Notes: generated from the letters alone by a model not told the origin. DNA of 64,000 bases from Sedimenticola_A sp040506895 (GCA_040506895.1 JBEVVY010000001.1:2961116-3025115), one strand, 5' to 3'; counted from the stretch's first letter, positions 45,637-54,027 are shown. Translations and numbers: made by a program.

Positions 45637-47376
45637 ATGAGGCGGGTATTTTCAAGTTCTGCTCTTGCGCTGTTGCTGGTCGCCTGTACATCCGTGCCCG
45701 AAAAAACCTCTTCGCCGGAAAAGGCCCCCGAGGGCGGGGAACGCCCCGCTTCAGCCGATCAGCCATTTGAACGGCCCGCCTCGCCGGCTGCCGAGCTGGA
45801 TTCCGAGATCGTTTTCAACGCGCTGGCCGGGGAGGTCGCAGCCCAGCGCGGAGAGCTGGACCTGGCTTATCGGCACCTGCTGCAGGCCGCTGAGCTGTCC
45901 GGCGATGCCAAGGCCGCTGAGCGGGCGGCAAGACTGGCGGTATACCTGAAGAGGAATGATCTCGCAGTCAAGGCGATTGCACGTTGGTCGGAACTCTCGC
46001 CCAATGATATGGCGGCCCGTCAGCTGGGCGCTGCCGTGGCGCTCAAGCAGGGCGACCTGGAGTTTGCCTATAGCCAGCTGAAGGCGATCATCGTTATCAG
46101 CCAGGCAAAGGAGCAGGACGGTTTTCTGCATGCCATGGCTGCCGTCAGTCATGAGAAAAACCACGAGGCTGCCATCGGGCTGTTGCAACGACTGGCGGCC
46201 GAGTACCCCGATGATCCCCGTGGTGTCTATGTTGTGGCGTTGTCGGCACTGATGAACAAATCCTATGGGGTGGCGGAGATCAATGCCGAACGATTGATCG
46301 AACAGCATCCTGACTGGGTCAAGGGATATGTTCTGCTGAGCCGAATCCATATCGCGCGCGAAAACAAGCAGGCGGCCCGTGAGGTGCTGGCCGAGGCGGT
46401 TGCGAAGTATCCGCAGGATCAGCTGCTTCGCTCCTCGTATGCGCGAACCCTGCTGGATGCGGGTGAGAAGGGGCTTGCCTACCAGCAGTTCGAGGTGCTG
46501 GAGACCCAGTCACCGGATGATGAAAACGTGCTCTTTGCGCTGGGCGTTCTGGCGCTCGACATGAAGCGTTACCGCGATGCGCGTACTCATTTCAACCGTC
46601 TCAGAGAGCTGGGGAAGCGGGCCGATGACGCGGCCTACTACCTGGGGCGGGTGGAAGAGAGCGAGCAGCGAACCTCCAAGGCGATCAGTTGGTACAGGAA
46701 GGTCCACAAGGGAGAGCTCGCCTACGATGCGCAGGTCCGGATTGCCCAGATGATGGCTCTCCAGGGCAAGGTTGCCGACGCAAGGGACTGGCTGAAAGGC
46801 TTGCGTATCCGCATGCCGGAGAGATCGGTCCAGCTCTACCTGGTAGAGGTTGATGTACTGCGGGAGCATGTCTCATCAGAAGAGATAATGAGCATCTATG
46901 ATGAGGGCCTCACTGTCCACGAGAATAACCAGGACCTGCTCTACTCCCGTGCCCTCTACGCGGTCACCATAGATCGCCTGGATATTCTCGAACGCGATCT
47001 GCGCAAGGTGATCTCGCTCAACCCGAAGCATGCAGATGCACTCAATGCGCTGGGTTACACGTTGACGGATCAGACCAGCCGTCACGATGAGGCGTTCAAG
47101 CTGATCAGTCGCGCACTCGAACTGAAGCCGGATGCGCCCGCAATCCTCGACAGCATGGGCTGGGTGCACTTCCGGTTGGGTAACCTTGAGCAGGCCCTCG
47201 ATTATCTTGAAAGGGCGATGAAGGCACTGCCGGATTCCGAGATTGCGGCTCACCTCGGCGAGGTGCTCTGGGTTACCGGGGAGCGGGCGCGGGCCAGGAA
47301 AGTGTGGCAGGAGGCGCTGGAGTCAGACCCTGGAAGCAAGTATATCCTCGAAACCATGAAGCGCCTTACCGAGTAG
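45637..47376 (+). CDS. Tetratricopeptide-repeat lipoprotein
   Basis: The 579-residue protein has a lipoprotein signal peptide (lipobox LLVAC) and a Pro-rich linker, then TPR-type helical repeats throughout, clearest in LNPKHADALNALGYTLTD and LKPDAPAILDSMGWVHFRLG. It is probably an outer-membrane-anchored periplasmic scaffold. Homologues precede lolB-ispE in other gammaproteobacteria; here ispE follows after 10 bp and lolB is absent. The function is not known. Confidence 0.88.
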   Translation: MRRVFSSSALALLLVACTSVPEKTSSPEKAPEGGERPASADQPFERPASPAAELDSEIVFNALAGEVAAQRGELDLAYRHLLQAAELSGDAKAAERAARLAVYLKRNDLAVKAIARWSELSPNDMAARQLGAAVALKQGDLEFAYSQLKAIIVISQAKEQDGFLHAMAAVSHEKNHEAAIGLLQRLAAEYPDDPRGVYVVALSALMNKSYGVAEINAERLIEQHPDWVKGYVLLSRIHIARENKQAAREVLAEAVAKYPQDQLLRSSYARTLLDAGEKGLAYQQFEVLETQSPDDENVLFALGVLALDMKRYRDARTHFNRLRELGKRADDAAYYLGRVEESEQRTSKAISWYRKVHKGELAYDAQVRIAQMMALQGKVADARDWLKGLRIRMPERSVQLYLVEVDVLREHVSSEEIMSIYDEGLTVHENNQDLLYSRALYAVTIDRLDILERDLRKVISLNPKHADALNALGYTLTDQTSRHDEAFKLISRALELKPDAPAILDSMGWVHFRLGNLEQALDYLERAMKALPDSEIAAHLGEVLWVTGERARARKVWQEALESDPGSKYILETMKRLTE

Positions 47377-47386
47377 CAGGGCTGCA

Positions 47387-48265
47387 ATGGAATCCAAATC
47401 CCTGCAGGTTGCCCCGGACGATACCTGGTGGCCGGCCCCGGCCAAGCTGAACCTGATGCTGCGTGTGGTAGGTCGCCGTGCCGATGGCTACCATCTTCTG
47501 CAAACAGTATTTCAATTCCTCGATTTTGGTGACCGGCTACGCTTCCGGGTACGCGATGATGACATTGTGCGTCGACTTGGGGAGCTTGCGGGGGTACCCG
47601 AATCCCACGACCTGGTGGTACGGGCCGCAAGGCTGCTGCAGCAGGTCTCCGGTTGCCGCCTCGGCGTGGATATCGAGCTGGATAAGCGCCTGCCCATGGG
47701 GGGTGGTCTTGGTGGAGGCAGTTCCGACGCTGCCACCACCCTGGCTGTATTGAATAAGGTATGGGGATTGAAACTCTCCAGCGACAGGCTTGCGGAATTG
47801 GGCCTGGAGCTGGGTGCCGATGTGCCGGTCTTCGTGCGAGGTATCTCCGCCTGGGGTGAGGGGGTCGGGGAGCAGCTCACACCGGTGGAATTGCCGGAAC
47901 CCTGGTACCTGGTACTGGTACCGGAATGCGAGGTTCCTACAGCGGCGATATTTGGTGATCCTGATTTGACACGGGACTCTCCCCGCATCACAATACGCGA
48001 CTTCCTCGCCGGCAGAGTGGAAAATGATTGTCTTCCAGTGGTTTGCCGCCGCTTTCCTGAAGTGGCCGGGGCGATGGATTGGCTGGCCGGGTTTGCCGAA
48101 CCGAGACTGACCGGTACCGGGGCCTGTGTCTTTGCAATCTTCCCTGACGAGGAGGAGGCGCAGCGGGTCCGGCAGGCGGCAGAAGGGCGTTTCCGGGCTT
48201 TTGTGGCAAGGGGTGTGAACCGCTCGCCACTGCTGATGACGCTCGGGGCCGATACGAGTTATTGA
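47387..48265 (+). CDS. ispE: 4-diphosphocytidyl-2-C-methyl-D-erythritol kinase
   Basis: IspE phosphorylates CDP-methylerythritol in the MEP isoprenoid pathway. The 292-residue GHMP kinase has the substrate segment PAPAKLNLMLRVVGRRADGYH, the ATP loop PMGGGLGGGSSDAATTL and the C-terminal GTGACVFA motif. It lies directly between the TPR gene and tRNA-Gln. Confidence 0.97.
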   Translation: MESKSLQVAPDDTWWPAPAKLNLMLRVVGRRADGYHLLQTVFQFLDFGDRLRFRVRDDDIVRRLGELAGVPESHDLVVRAARLLQQVSGCRLGVDIELDKRLPMGGGLGGGSSDAATTLAVLNKVWGLKLSSDRLAELGLELGADVPVFVRGISAWGEGVGEQLTPVELPEPWYLVLVPECEVPTAAIFGDPDLTRDSPRITIRDFLAGRVENDCLPVVCRRFPEVAGAMDWLAGFAEPRLTGTGACVFAIFPDEEEAQRVRQAAEGRFRAFVARGVNRSPLLMTLGADTSY

Positions 48266-48274
48266 AGTTTTTAT

Positions 48275-48349
48275 TGGGGCGTCGCCAAGCGGCTAGGCAG
48301 CGGGTTTTGATCCCGCCATACGCAGGTTCGAATCCTGCCGCCCCAGCCA
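48275..48349 (+). tRNA. tRNA-Gln (anticodon TTG)
   Basis: A 75-nt cloverleaf with encoded CCA. Acceptor TGGGGCG pairs with CGCCCCA, the anticodon loop reads TTTTGAT, and the T-arm contains GGTTCGAATCC. It lies 9 bp after ispE, the conserved ispE - tRNA-Gln - prs order. Confidence 0.97.
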
Positions 48350-48531
48350 TATGCGTGCTGAGAGGCGGGGCGCCGGGTGGTGAGCCATCCGTGGCGCGAG
48401 GGTCCGGGCTGACATCCATGTCAGCCGTTCACACAGCTGCGTTTGCCTGTTGGCAAACGGTCTGTGTTCACCCTGCCGCCCCAGCCAAATGTTCGTTGTG
48501 AGGTCGAGCGCCGGATGATGATCCATCCAGG
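48334..48531 (+). repeat. Downstream duplication of the tRNA-Gln 3' end
   Basis: The last 16 bases of tRNA-Gln (CCTGCCGCCCCAGCCA) recur exactly at 48472-48487, 138 bp downstream. About 45 bases after each copy are also similar (GCGCCGG, TGATGA/TGGTGA, CCATCC). Between them is a hairpin with perfect 8-bp stem CGTTTGCC-TGTT-GGCAAACG (48438-48457), extended by ACACAG / CTGTGT. The second copy has no acceptor 5' strand, D-arm or anticodon arm, so it is not a second tRNA. Confidence 0.8.
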
Positions 48532-48644
48532 CAGCAGTCTACTCAGCAACTCAGTCGTGTGATTATTACGCGGTGTGAACGGAGCCGGTTGACGGTCATT
48601 CATGCCGAGCGCCAATCAATGTTGATCGAAGAGAGGGCCTAACG

Positions 48645-49598
48645 GTGCCAGCCAGCGGCATGATGGTATTTTCGGGTAATGCCAATCCCGAACTCGTTTC
48701 AGAGATCACCGGGCGTCTCAATCTCCGCCTGGGTAAGGCCATTGTCGGTCAGTTCAGTGACGGCGAGGTGATGGCCGAGGTGCAGGAGAGTGTGCGTGGG
48801 CGCGATGTCTACATCGTGCAGTCGACCTCTCAGCCGACCAACGACCACCTGATGGAGTTGTTGGTGCTGATCGATGCCCTTCGCTGGGCTTCGGCAGGGC
48901 GTATCACCGCGGTGATGCCCTATTTCGGCTATGCACGCCAGGACCGCCGCCCGCGTTCCGCGCGTGTGCCGATAACGGCACGCCTGGTTGCCAAGCAGAT
49001 TGCAGCGGCCGGTGCTGACCGGGTGGTGACCGTGGATCTGCATGCAGACCAGATCCAGGGCTTTTTTGATATACCGGTGGACAATATTTACGCATTGCCC
49101 ACCCTACTGGCGGATGTCTGGCGCCAGAAGTACAACGACCTGATTGTCGTCTCGCCCGATGTGGGTGGCGTGGTCAGGGCAAGGGCACTGGCGAAGCAGC
49201 TGGATGACGCGGACCTGGCGATCATCGACAAGCGCCGCCCCCAGGCCAACGTGGCCCAGGTGATGAATATCATCGGTGACGTTGAAGGGCGCACCTGTGT
49301 GTTGATCGATGATCTGGTCGACACCGCGGGGACCCTCTGCAAGGCGGCCGGAGCGCTGAAAGAGCATGGTGCCGAGCGGGTCGTGGCTTACTGTACCCAC
49401 CCGGTACTGTCGGGGCCTGCAGTGAGCAATATCAACGAGTCCCAACTCGATGAGCTGGTGGTATCCAACAGCATAGCGCTGACCGGGACTGCCAGGGAGT
49501 GTGACAAGATCCGCCAGGTCAGTATCGCGGAGCTGCTCGCTGAAACCATGCGCAGGATCGCCAACGACGAATCGGTCAGTACACTGTTTCTGGACTGA
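48645..49598 (+). CDS. prs: Ribose-phosphate pyrophosphokinase
   Basis: Prs makes phosphoribosyl pyrophosphate for nucleotides, histidine and tryptophan. A GTG start preceded by AGAGGG gives 317 residues ((M)PASGMMVFSGNANPEL), which aligns with E. coli Prs; ATG codons 15 and 18 bp further in are alternatives. The motifs YFGYARQDRR, TVDLHADQIQGFFDIP and the PRPP loop VLIDDLVDTAGTL are intact. Confidence 0.98.
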   Translation: MPASGMMVFSGNANPELVSEITGRLNLRLGKAIVGQFSDGEVMAEVQESVRGRDVYIVQSTSQPTNDHLMELLVLIDALRWASAGRITAVMPYFGYARQDRRPRSARVPITARLVAKQIAAAGADRVVTVDLHADQIQGFFDIPVDNIYALPTLLADVWRQKYNDLIVVSPDVGGVVRARALAKQLDDADLAIIDKRRPQANVAQVMNIIGDVEGRTCVLIDDLVDTAGTLCKAAGALKEHGAERVVAYCTHPVLSGPAVSNINESQLDELVVSNSIALTGTARECDKIRQVSIAELLAETMRRIANDESVSTLFLD

Positions 49599-49680
49599 TC
49601 TACAGGAATTTTAACCATCGCCGGCACACTGGTCGCGGAGTGCCGGCGGTTTTTTCAACAATGATGATTTGGAGAAAATC

Positions 49681-50325
49681 ATGAGTGACCTTTTTGAAAT
49701 TGAAGCGCAGCCGCGCAGTGACACAGGGAAGGGTGCGAGCCGCCGCCTGCGTCACGCCGGCCTGGTTCCGGGTATCGTCTACGGTGCCCACCAGGATCCT
49801 GAAATGATCTCGGTTGTCCATACCGACCTGGTTCTGCACCTGGAGCACGAAGCATTCTACTCCCACATCCTGAGCCTGAAGCTGGATGGCAAGGAGCAGC
49901 AGGTGATCCTCAAGGATCTGCAGCGCCACCCCGCCAAGCCTTTCGTTAACCACGTCGACTTTCTGCGCGTCAGTGCGGACGAGAAGATCAAGACCCACGT
50001 GCCGGTGCACTTCATCAACGAAAGCACCGCGCCAGGCGTGAAGATGGGCGGTGCGGTCTCCCACCACATCACCGACCTCGAGGTGAGCTGTCTGCCGAAG
50101 CACCTCCCGGAGTTCATCAAGGTGGATATGGATGGAATGGAGATTGGCGACAGTATCCTGATGTCCGGTGTCGTTCTGCCCGAGGGTGTCGAGCTTCCGG
50201 CCCTGGCAAGTGGCGCCTCCGAGCATGATCTGCCTGTCGTCTCCGTTCACGGTGCCCATAGCGCCGAGGAGGAGGAGTACGAAGATACTGCTGCTGAAGG
50301 CGGCGAGGCTGAAGGCGAGGAGTAA
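49681..50325 (+). CDS. rplY: Ribosomal protein bL25, CTC form
   Basis: L25 binds 5S rRNA. From MSDLFEIEAQPRSDTGKGAS, with GGAGA upstream, the protein has 214 residues: an N-terminal L25 domain (RRLRHAGLVPGIVYG, VILKDLQRHPAKPFVNHVDF) and a C-terminal CTC/TL5 beta domain with an acidic Glu-rich tail. This longer form is common outside enterobacteria. It follows prs by 82 bp and precedes pth. Confidence 0.97.
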   Translation: MSDLFEIEAQPRSDTGKGASRRLRHAGLVPGIVYGAHQDPEMISVVHTDLVLHLEHEAFYSHILSLKLDGKEQQVILKDLQRHPAKPFVNHVDFLRVSADEKIKTHVPVHFINESTAPGVKMGGAVSHHITDLEVSCLPKHLPEFIKVDMDGMEIGDSILMSGVVLPEGVELPALASGASEHDLPVVSVHGAHSAEEEEYEDTAAEGGEAEGEE

Positions 50326-50340
50326 TCTCTTCCGTCTGGA

Positions 50341-50381
50341 AAAGCCGGGGCATAAGGCTGAACGCCTGCCCCGGCTTTTTT
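50341..50381 (+). terminator. Rho-independent terminator after rplY
   Basis: A 12-bp perfect stem (AAAGCCGGGGCA / TGCCCCGGCTTT) closes a 14-nt loop and is followed by a T run, 16 bp after the rplY stop. Confidence 0.9.
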
Positions 50382-50509
50382 GTGCATGGATGCACTTATA
50401 CCACGGAGCACATGGATGTGCGTGAGTGGTGCTTGTGCACGGATGCACTTATACCGCGGAGCACTTGTACCCGGAGGGTGTTTATGCCTGGAAGGTGCAT
50501 GGATGTGCA
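50382..50509 (+). repeat. Short imperfect direct repeats between rplY and pth
   Basis: A 30-bp unit (GTGCATGGATGCACTTATAC and ten more bases) at 50382-50411 recurs at 50435-50464 with two differences, a 53-bp period. A partial third copy (GTGCATGGATGTGCA) lies at 50495-50509. Each unit starts with a small palindrome (TGCAT-GGATGCA). There are too few copies and no unique spacers of constant length, so it is not CRISPR. Confidence 0.7.
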
Positions 50510-50585
50510 AGAGCGGTGATTTTGCCAGCCGCATTTGATAGCTTGAAGACCTGATGACAACCCTGGAGCAGCATCTGGATTCACA

Positions 50586-51179
50586 ATGAGTGGGAAAGAC
50601 TCAACGCCAATCCGACTGATCGTAGGGCTGGGCAATCCCGGAGCCCAGTACGATGAGACACGCCACAACGCCGGTTTCTGGTTCGTTGACCTGGTGGCGC
50701 GACGTCATGGCGGCATGTTCAAAAGTGAGACCAAGTTTCATGGCCAGACCTGCAGGGTGCGCATCGATGGCCGCGAGTGCTGGCTGCTGAAGCCGTCGAC
50801 CTTCATGAACCGTAGCGGCCAGGCGGTCTCGGCACTGGCCAGCTATTTCAAGATCCCCGTCGAAGAGATCCTCGTTGCGCATGACGAACTGGATATCCCT
50901 GCGGGCAGCGTACGCCTGAAGAAAGGGGGTGGCCATGGGGGCCACAATGGCCTGCGGGATATCGTCAGTGCCGTGGGTGGCAAGGATTTCTGGCGTCTGC
51001 GTATCGGCATCGATCACCCCGGAAATGCCAGGCAGGTCGTCGATTATGTGCTGGGTCGTCCCTCCCGGGATGATGCCATTGAGATAGAGCGGGAGATCGC
51101 GCGGGCCGAAGAGCTGCTGCCGAGGATTATTGCCGGCGACTCTCAAAAGGTGATGAACCTGCTGCACACCACCAGGTAA
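50586..51179 (+). CDS. pth: Peptidyl-tRNA hydrolase
   Basis: Pth recycles tRNA from peptidyl-tRNA released by stalled ribosomes. The 197-residue protein has LIVGLGNPGAQYDETRHNAG (catalytic His27), the GGGHGGHNGLRDI motif and the RLRIGIDHPG segment. It is convergent with the first yceI gene; ychF, often next, is not here. Confidence 0.97.
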   Translation: MSGKDSTPIRLIVGLGNPGAQYDETRHNAGFWFVDLVARRHGGMFKSETKFHGQTCRVRIDGRECWLLKPSTFMNRSGQAVSALASYFKIPVEEILVAHDELDIPAGSVRLKKGGGHGGHNGLRDIVSAVGGKDFWRLRIGIDHPGNARQVVDYVLGRPSRDDAIEIEREIARAEELLPRIIAGDSQKVMNLLHTTR

Positions 51180-51184
51180 TCTGT

Positions 51185-51856
51185 TCAGTTGCTGTAGCGC
51201 TGGGCAACCAGCTCGATTGAAAGGTCCACCTCGTCTTCGGCCAGGCTGGGAAAAGCCCCCATGCCAAAATCCGAGCGCTGGATGGTGGTAGTCGCCTTGA
51301 GCTCGACGATTTCATCACTTTCGCTGACCGGGCCCTCAATAAGGCCGAGATCCACGCTGAATATCACCGGCCGTGTGATGCCGCGTAGTGTGAGGTCTCC
51401 TACCAGCAACCCCTCGCTGGGGCCGGTTCTCAAGAGGCTCTTGCTGGCAAAGTAGACGTCCGGGAAGTTTTGCACGTCAAAAAAGGTGCTGCCCTTGAGC
51501 ATATTCCTGATGAAAAAACCGCTGGTCTGCAGGCTTGCGGTCTTGATTCTTACCAGGGCCGGCCCCTCCTGGGTTTGTTGTAGCGAGATGCCTCCCTGGA
51601 AGGAGGTGAATTCTGCTTCGATCCGCCCGAAGACACTCTCCACGCCGAAACCGAAATCTGAGATCGTTGGCTGCAGCAGGTAGAGGTTGCCGCTCTTCGC
51701 TGCGCTGAGCATCCTCGCTACCAGGGCCTGGTCTATGAGGTGGTTGTGCCTGAATGGAGCGCAGAGGGTGAATGAATCGGCAACAGCGGCATTGGCGGAA
51801 ACCAGAAGTGATACCGCGAACATGATTCCTTTCATTGACGGCTTCAGGTGCGTCAT
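51185..51856 (-). CDS. YceI-family periplasmic lipid-binding-like protein, copy 1
   Basis: The 223-residue protein has a signal peptide (cleavage near AVA-D). A conserved N-terminal extension (LCAPFRHNHLIDQALV) of about 35 residues follows, then a YceI lipocalin-like barrel with GRIEAEFTSFQGGISLQ, FFDVQNFPDVYFAS, GDLTLRGITRPV and DFGMGAFPSLAEDEVDL. YceI proteins bind long isoprenoid chains. The protein is close to the neighbour at 52203-52883 over its whole length, indicating tandem duplication. Confidence 0.9.
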   Translation of the reverse strand: MTHLKPSMKGIMFAVSLLVSANAAVADSFTLCAPFRHNHLIDQALVARMLSAAKSGNLYLLQPTISDFGFGVESVFGRIEAEFTSFQGGISLQQTQEGPALVRIKTASLQTSGFFIRNMLKGSTFFDVQNFPDVYFASKSLLRTGPSEGLLVGDLTLRGITRPVIFSVDLGLIEGPVSESDEIVELKATTTIQRSDFGMGAFPSLAEDEVDLSIELVAQRYSN

Positions 51857-52202
51857 GGCTACTTCTCGTGCAGCTAGGTCGCAGGGGCAGATGCGTCACT
51901 GCATTCAAAATGCTTTTGTTATCCCCGTACACCCTAATCAATAGCGAGAATAACCACTGTTTTCCAATGGAAATATTTAATAATCTTCCGTTTTTGTGAT
52001 AGGGCGTCGTTATACGCTTTAAAGTGGTATATAAGGTTATGATTCTACAGTGAAATTTGTCGTTCGAGCAGTTCCCGGTATGGAGTCAGTCAGTGCGACC
52101 CGGGGGAGGAGAGCGGGCAATATCAGGGGTGTGAGTGTGTGCTTACGGGGTGCTCTGGGCAGGAGAGCCGGCGATTTTGGGCCGGTTCTCCTGCCCGGAT
52201 CA
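51857..52202. other. Intergenic region between the two yceI genes
   Basis: The 346 bp contain an AT-rich stretch (about 51950-52050), probably the promoter of copy 1, and the long hairpin near the copy 2 stop listed separately. No gene, tRNA or further repeat was recognised. Confidence 0.4.
52157..52197 (-). terminator. Long hairpin just after yceI copy 2
   Basis: A 16-bp stem with a single mismatch (GGGCAGGAGAGCCGGC opposite GCCGGTTCTCCTGCCC) and an 8-nt loop lies 6 bp after the stop on the minus strand. No T run follows, so it may be a weak terminator or an mRNA 3'-end stabiliser. Confidence 0.5.
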
Positions 52203-52883
52203 TCAGTTGGCGTAGCGTGCTGCGACGACCTGGATGGAGAGGTCGACGTCATCTTCGGCCAGGTCAGGAAAGGCGTCCATACCAAATTCGGAGCGCTGAA
52301 TAGTGGTGGTGGCCTTGATCTTGATCACCTCTGTGCTCTTTATGCTCATTGCGTCGAGATTGCTCAGGTCGACACGAAAGACAACATGCTTGGTGATGCC
52401 GCGCAGTGTGAGATCGCCCTCCAGTACACCTTCGGTCGGGCTGATCCTGCGCAGCTCCTTGCTGGCGAAGAACACCTCGGGAAAATTCCGTACATCGAAG
52501 AACTCGCTGCCCTTGAGCATCTGCCTGACCAGGAAGCCGTTTGTCTTCAGGCTGTCAGTCTCGACCCGCACCAGGGTTCGACCCTGTGCCGGATCTTCAG
52601 GTTCCTGCAGGGAGATTCCACCCTGGAAGGTGGTGAATTCCGCCTCGATACGTCCAATGACGCTCTGAACTTCAAAGCCGAAGTTGGAGATGGTTGGCTG
52701 GACCAGGTAGAGATCCCCACGCTCAGCCGCCTGCAGCATGGAGGAGACCAGGGACTGGTCAATGAGGCTGTTGTGTTTGAACGGTGCGCAGAGATTGGGC
52801 TCGTTCGCAAGGGCGGTAGGGATGCCCATAAACAGCGCCAGGGCGAAAATGATTCCTTTCTTGTGCAACTTCAGGATATTCAT
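52203..52883 (-). CDS. YceI-family periplasmic lipid-binding-like protein, copy 2
   Basis: The 226-residue paralogue of the 51185-51856 gene has the same layout: signal peptide (cleavage near ALA-N), the extension LCAPFKHNSLIDQSLV, then the YceI barrel (GRIEAEFTTFQGGISLQ, FFDVRNFPEVFFAS, GDLTLRGITKHV, EFGMDAFPDLAEDDVDL). The two differ mainly around the SxSLxT loop and residues 180-190. A symmetrical operator-like repeat lies 24 bp upstream of the start. Confidence 0.9.
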   Translation of the reverse strand: MNILKLHKKGIIFALALFMGIPTALANEPNLCAPFKHNSLIDQSLVSSMLQAAERGDLYLVQPTISNFGFEVQSVIGRIEAEFTTFQGGISLQEPEDPAQGRTLVRVETDSLKTNGFLVRQMLKGSEFFDVRNFPEVFFASKELRRISPTEGVLEGDLTLRGITKHVVFRVDLSNLDAMSIKSTEVIKIKATTTIQRSEFGMDAFPDLAEDDVDLSIQVVAARYAN

Positions 52884-52906
52884 GGCTACTTCTCATGTAT
52901 ATCGAA

Positions 52907-52934
52907 ACATTAGTTAATACTAATGAACTAATGT
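52907..52934. promoter_or_regulatory. Operator-like overlapping inverted repeats upstream of yceI copy 2
   Basis: Perfect 9-bp arms (ACATTAGTT and AACTAATGT) are separated by 10 bp. An inner inverted repeat CATTAGT-TAAT-ACTAATG overlaps them, so ACTAATG-type half-sites occur three times. The position, 24-51 bp upstream of the start codon, fits a repressor operator. The regulator is unknown. Confidence 0.55.
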
Positions 52935-53106
52935 TGCATAAGATAGTGGCTCATCCTGTGTAAGTCAATAGACCCGTGTCACAGTTTTCTGGGAAAGGGA
53001 GGGGGTGGGTGGGGCCGTCTCTGGCCAGCCAAGCGATATGCCCTTGGTGTTCCTATTTAACTATATGAAAAATATATAGATATTCTAAGCGTGTGCTGTC
53101 CGGGCG

Positions 53107-54027
53107 CTAGTTTTCTGGATCCAGCCACCAGCGCCTGTGGGATGGCAAGGGGCTGTCCAGGCTCGGAATGGGGGGGGTGCGGGTCAGGTAGTCCGCTATG
53201 GCGCGGAGGTCGTTTGCATCGAGTTTACTTGTAATCTCCCTGATCACTTCGGCCATGGAGCCTTTTGTCTGGCGAAGATCGGGCGTGGTACCCGTTGCCA
53301 GAAAGCCCATGATCTGGTGAGGTGTCCATCCGCCAATGCCATCCCGCTTGTGGCTCGTGATATTGGGTACCCGCTCGTTCTGTGCGCTGAGATGGGAGCC
53401 GGAGAGGTGCCTGTGACGTAGAATGCCGCCCGAAGAGTAGCGGGGTGTGTGGCACTCCCCGCAGTGCAGCACTGACTCCACCAGGTAGGCGCCGCGATCC
53501 CGTGGAAACTGCGCATCTCGTGCTGGCGTTTGGGGGGGGAAGTTCATCCTTTTCCAGAGTCCGAGCATCGAGCGGTCCGAAATGGGCCAGCTGGTGATGT
53601 GTTCCCTGGAGCTGTTCTTGACCGGTTTCAGCGTCTCGAGGAAACGCTTGATTGAGAGGATGTCTTTGGGGGTCATGCCGGTGAACGAGGTGTAGGGAAA
53701 GGCGGGGTAGTAGTGCTCTCCTTCGGGAGAGAGGCCCAGCTTGAGGGCGCGGATGAACTCCTCGTCACTCCAGTTGCCGATACCGGTCTCCTTGTCGGGT
53801 GTGATATTGGGGGAGTAGAAGGTGCCGAACTGGCTCTTCAGCTCCTTGTCGCCGGCAAAAGGCTGGCCGCCGTTTTCGCTGTCGGTATGACAGCCGATGC
53901 AGCCCGCGATGGTGGCGAGGTACCTGCCTTCCTCGACACTGCTTGCGGCTTCATCTGCCAGGCATGTCGTGCCCCATGTGGAAATTAAAATGATCAGCAG
54001 GGTGCGGCAATGTCTGAGGGCGTTCAT
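53107..54027 (-). CDS. Periplasmic dihaem cytochrome c
   Basis: From MNALRHCRTLLIIL the protein has 306 residues, with a signal peptide ending CLA-D. It has two haem c sites, CIGCH (N-terminal domain) and CGECH (C-terminal domain). The segments GTFYSPNITPDKETGIGNWS and HYYPAFPYTSFTGM are typical of cytochrome subunits of periplasmic dehydrogenases (alcohol- or aldehyde-dehydrogenase type). No dehydrogenase subunit is adjacent, so its donor is unknown. It shares strand with fadL but is separated from it by a terminator. Confidence 0.9.
   Translation of the reverse strand: MNALRHCRTLLIILISTWGTTCLADEAASSVEEGRYLATIAGCIGCHTDSENGGQPFAGDKELKSQFGTFYSPNITPDKETGIGNWSDEEFIRALKLGLSPEGEHYYPAFPYTSFTGMTPKDILSIKRFLETLKPVKNSSREHITSWPISDRSMLGLWKRMNFPPQTPARDAQFPRDRGAYLVESVLHCGECHTPRYSSGGILRHRHLSGSHLSAQNERVPNITSHKRDGIGGWTPHQIMGFLATGTTPDLRQTKGSMAEVIREITSKLDANDLRAIADYLTRTPPIPSLDSPLPSHRRWWLDPEN

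Noticed and set aside
48420..48487. Second tRNA-Gln gene
   Set aside because: Only the 3' end is present; there is no acceptor 5' strand, D-arm or anticodon stem.
48350..48644. Integrated island or attachment site at tRNA-Gln
   Set aside because: The repeated tRNA end is only 138 bp away and the space between holds no integrase or cargo.
50382..50509. CRISPR array
   Set aside because: There are only two full units and a partial one, no regular unique spacers and no cas genes.
53107..54027. Thiosulfate dehydrogenase or SoxA-type sulfur-oxidation cytochrome
   Set aside because: Two haem motifs are present but the sequence blocks resemble dehydrogenase-associated cytochromes, and no sox or tsd partner gene is nearby.
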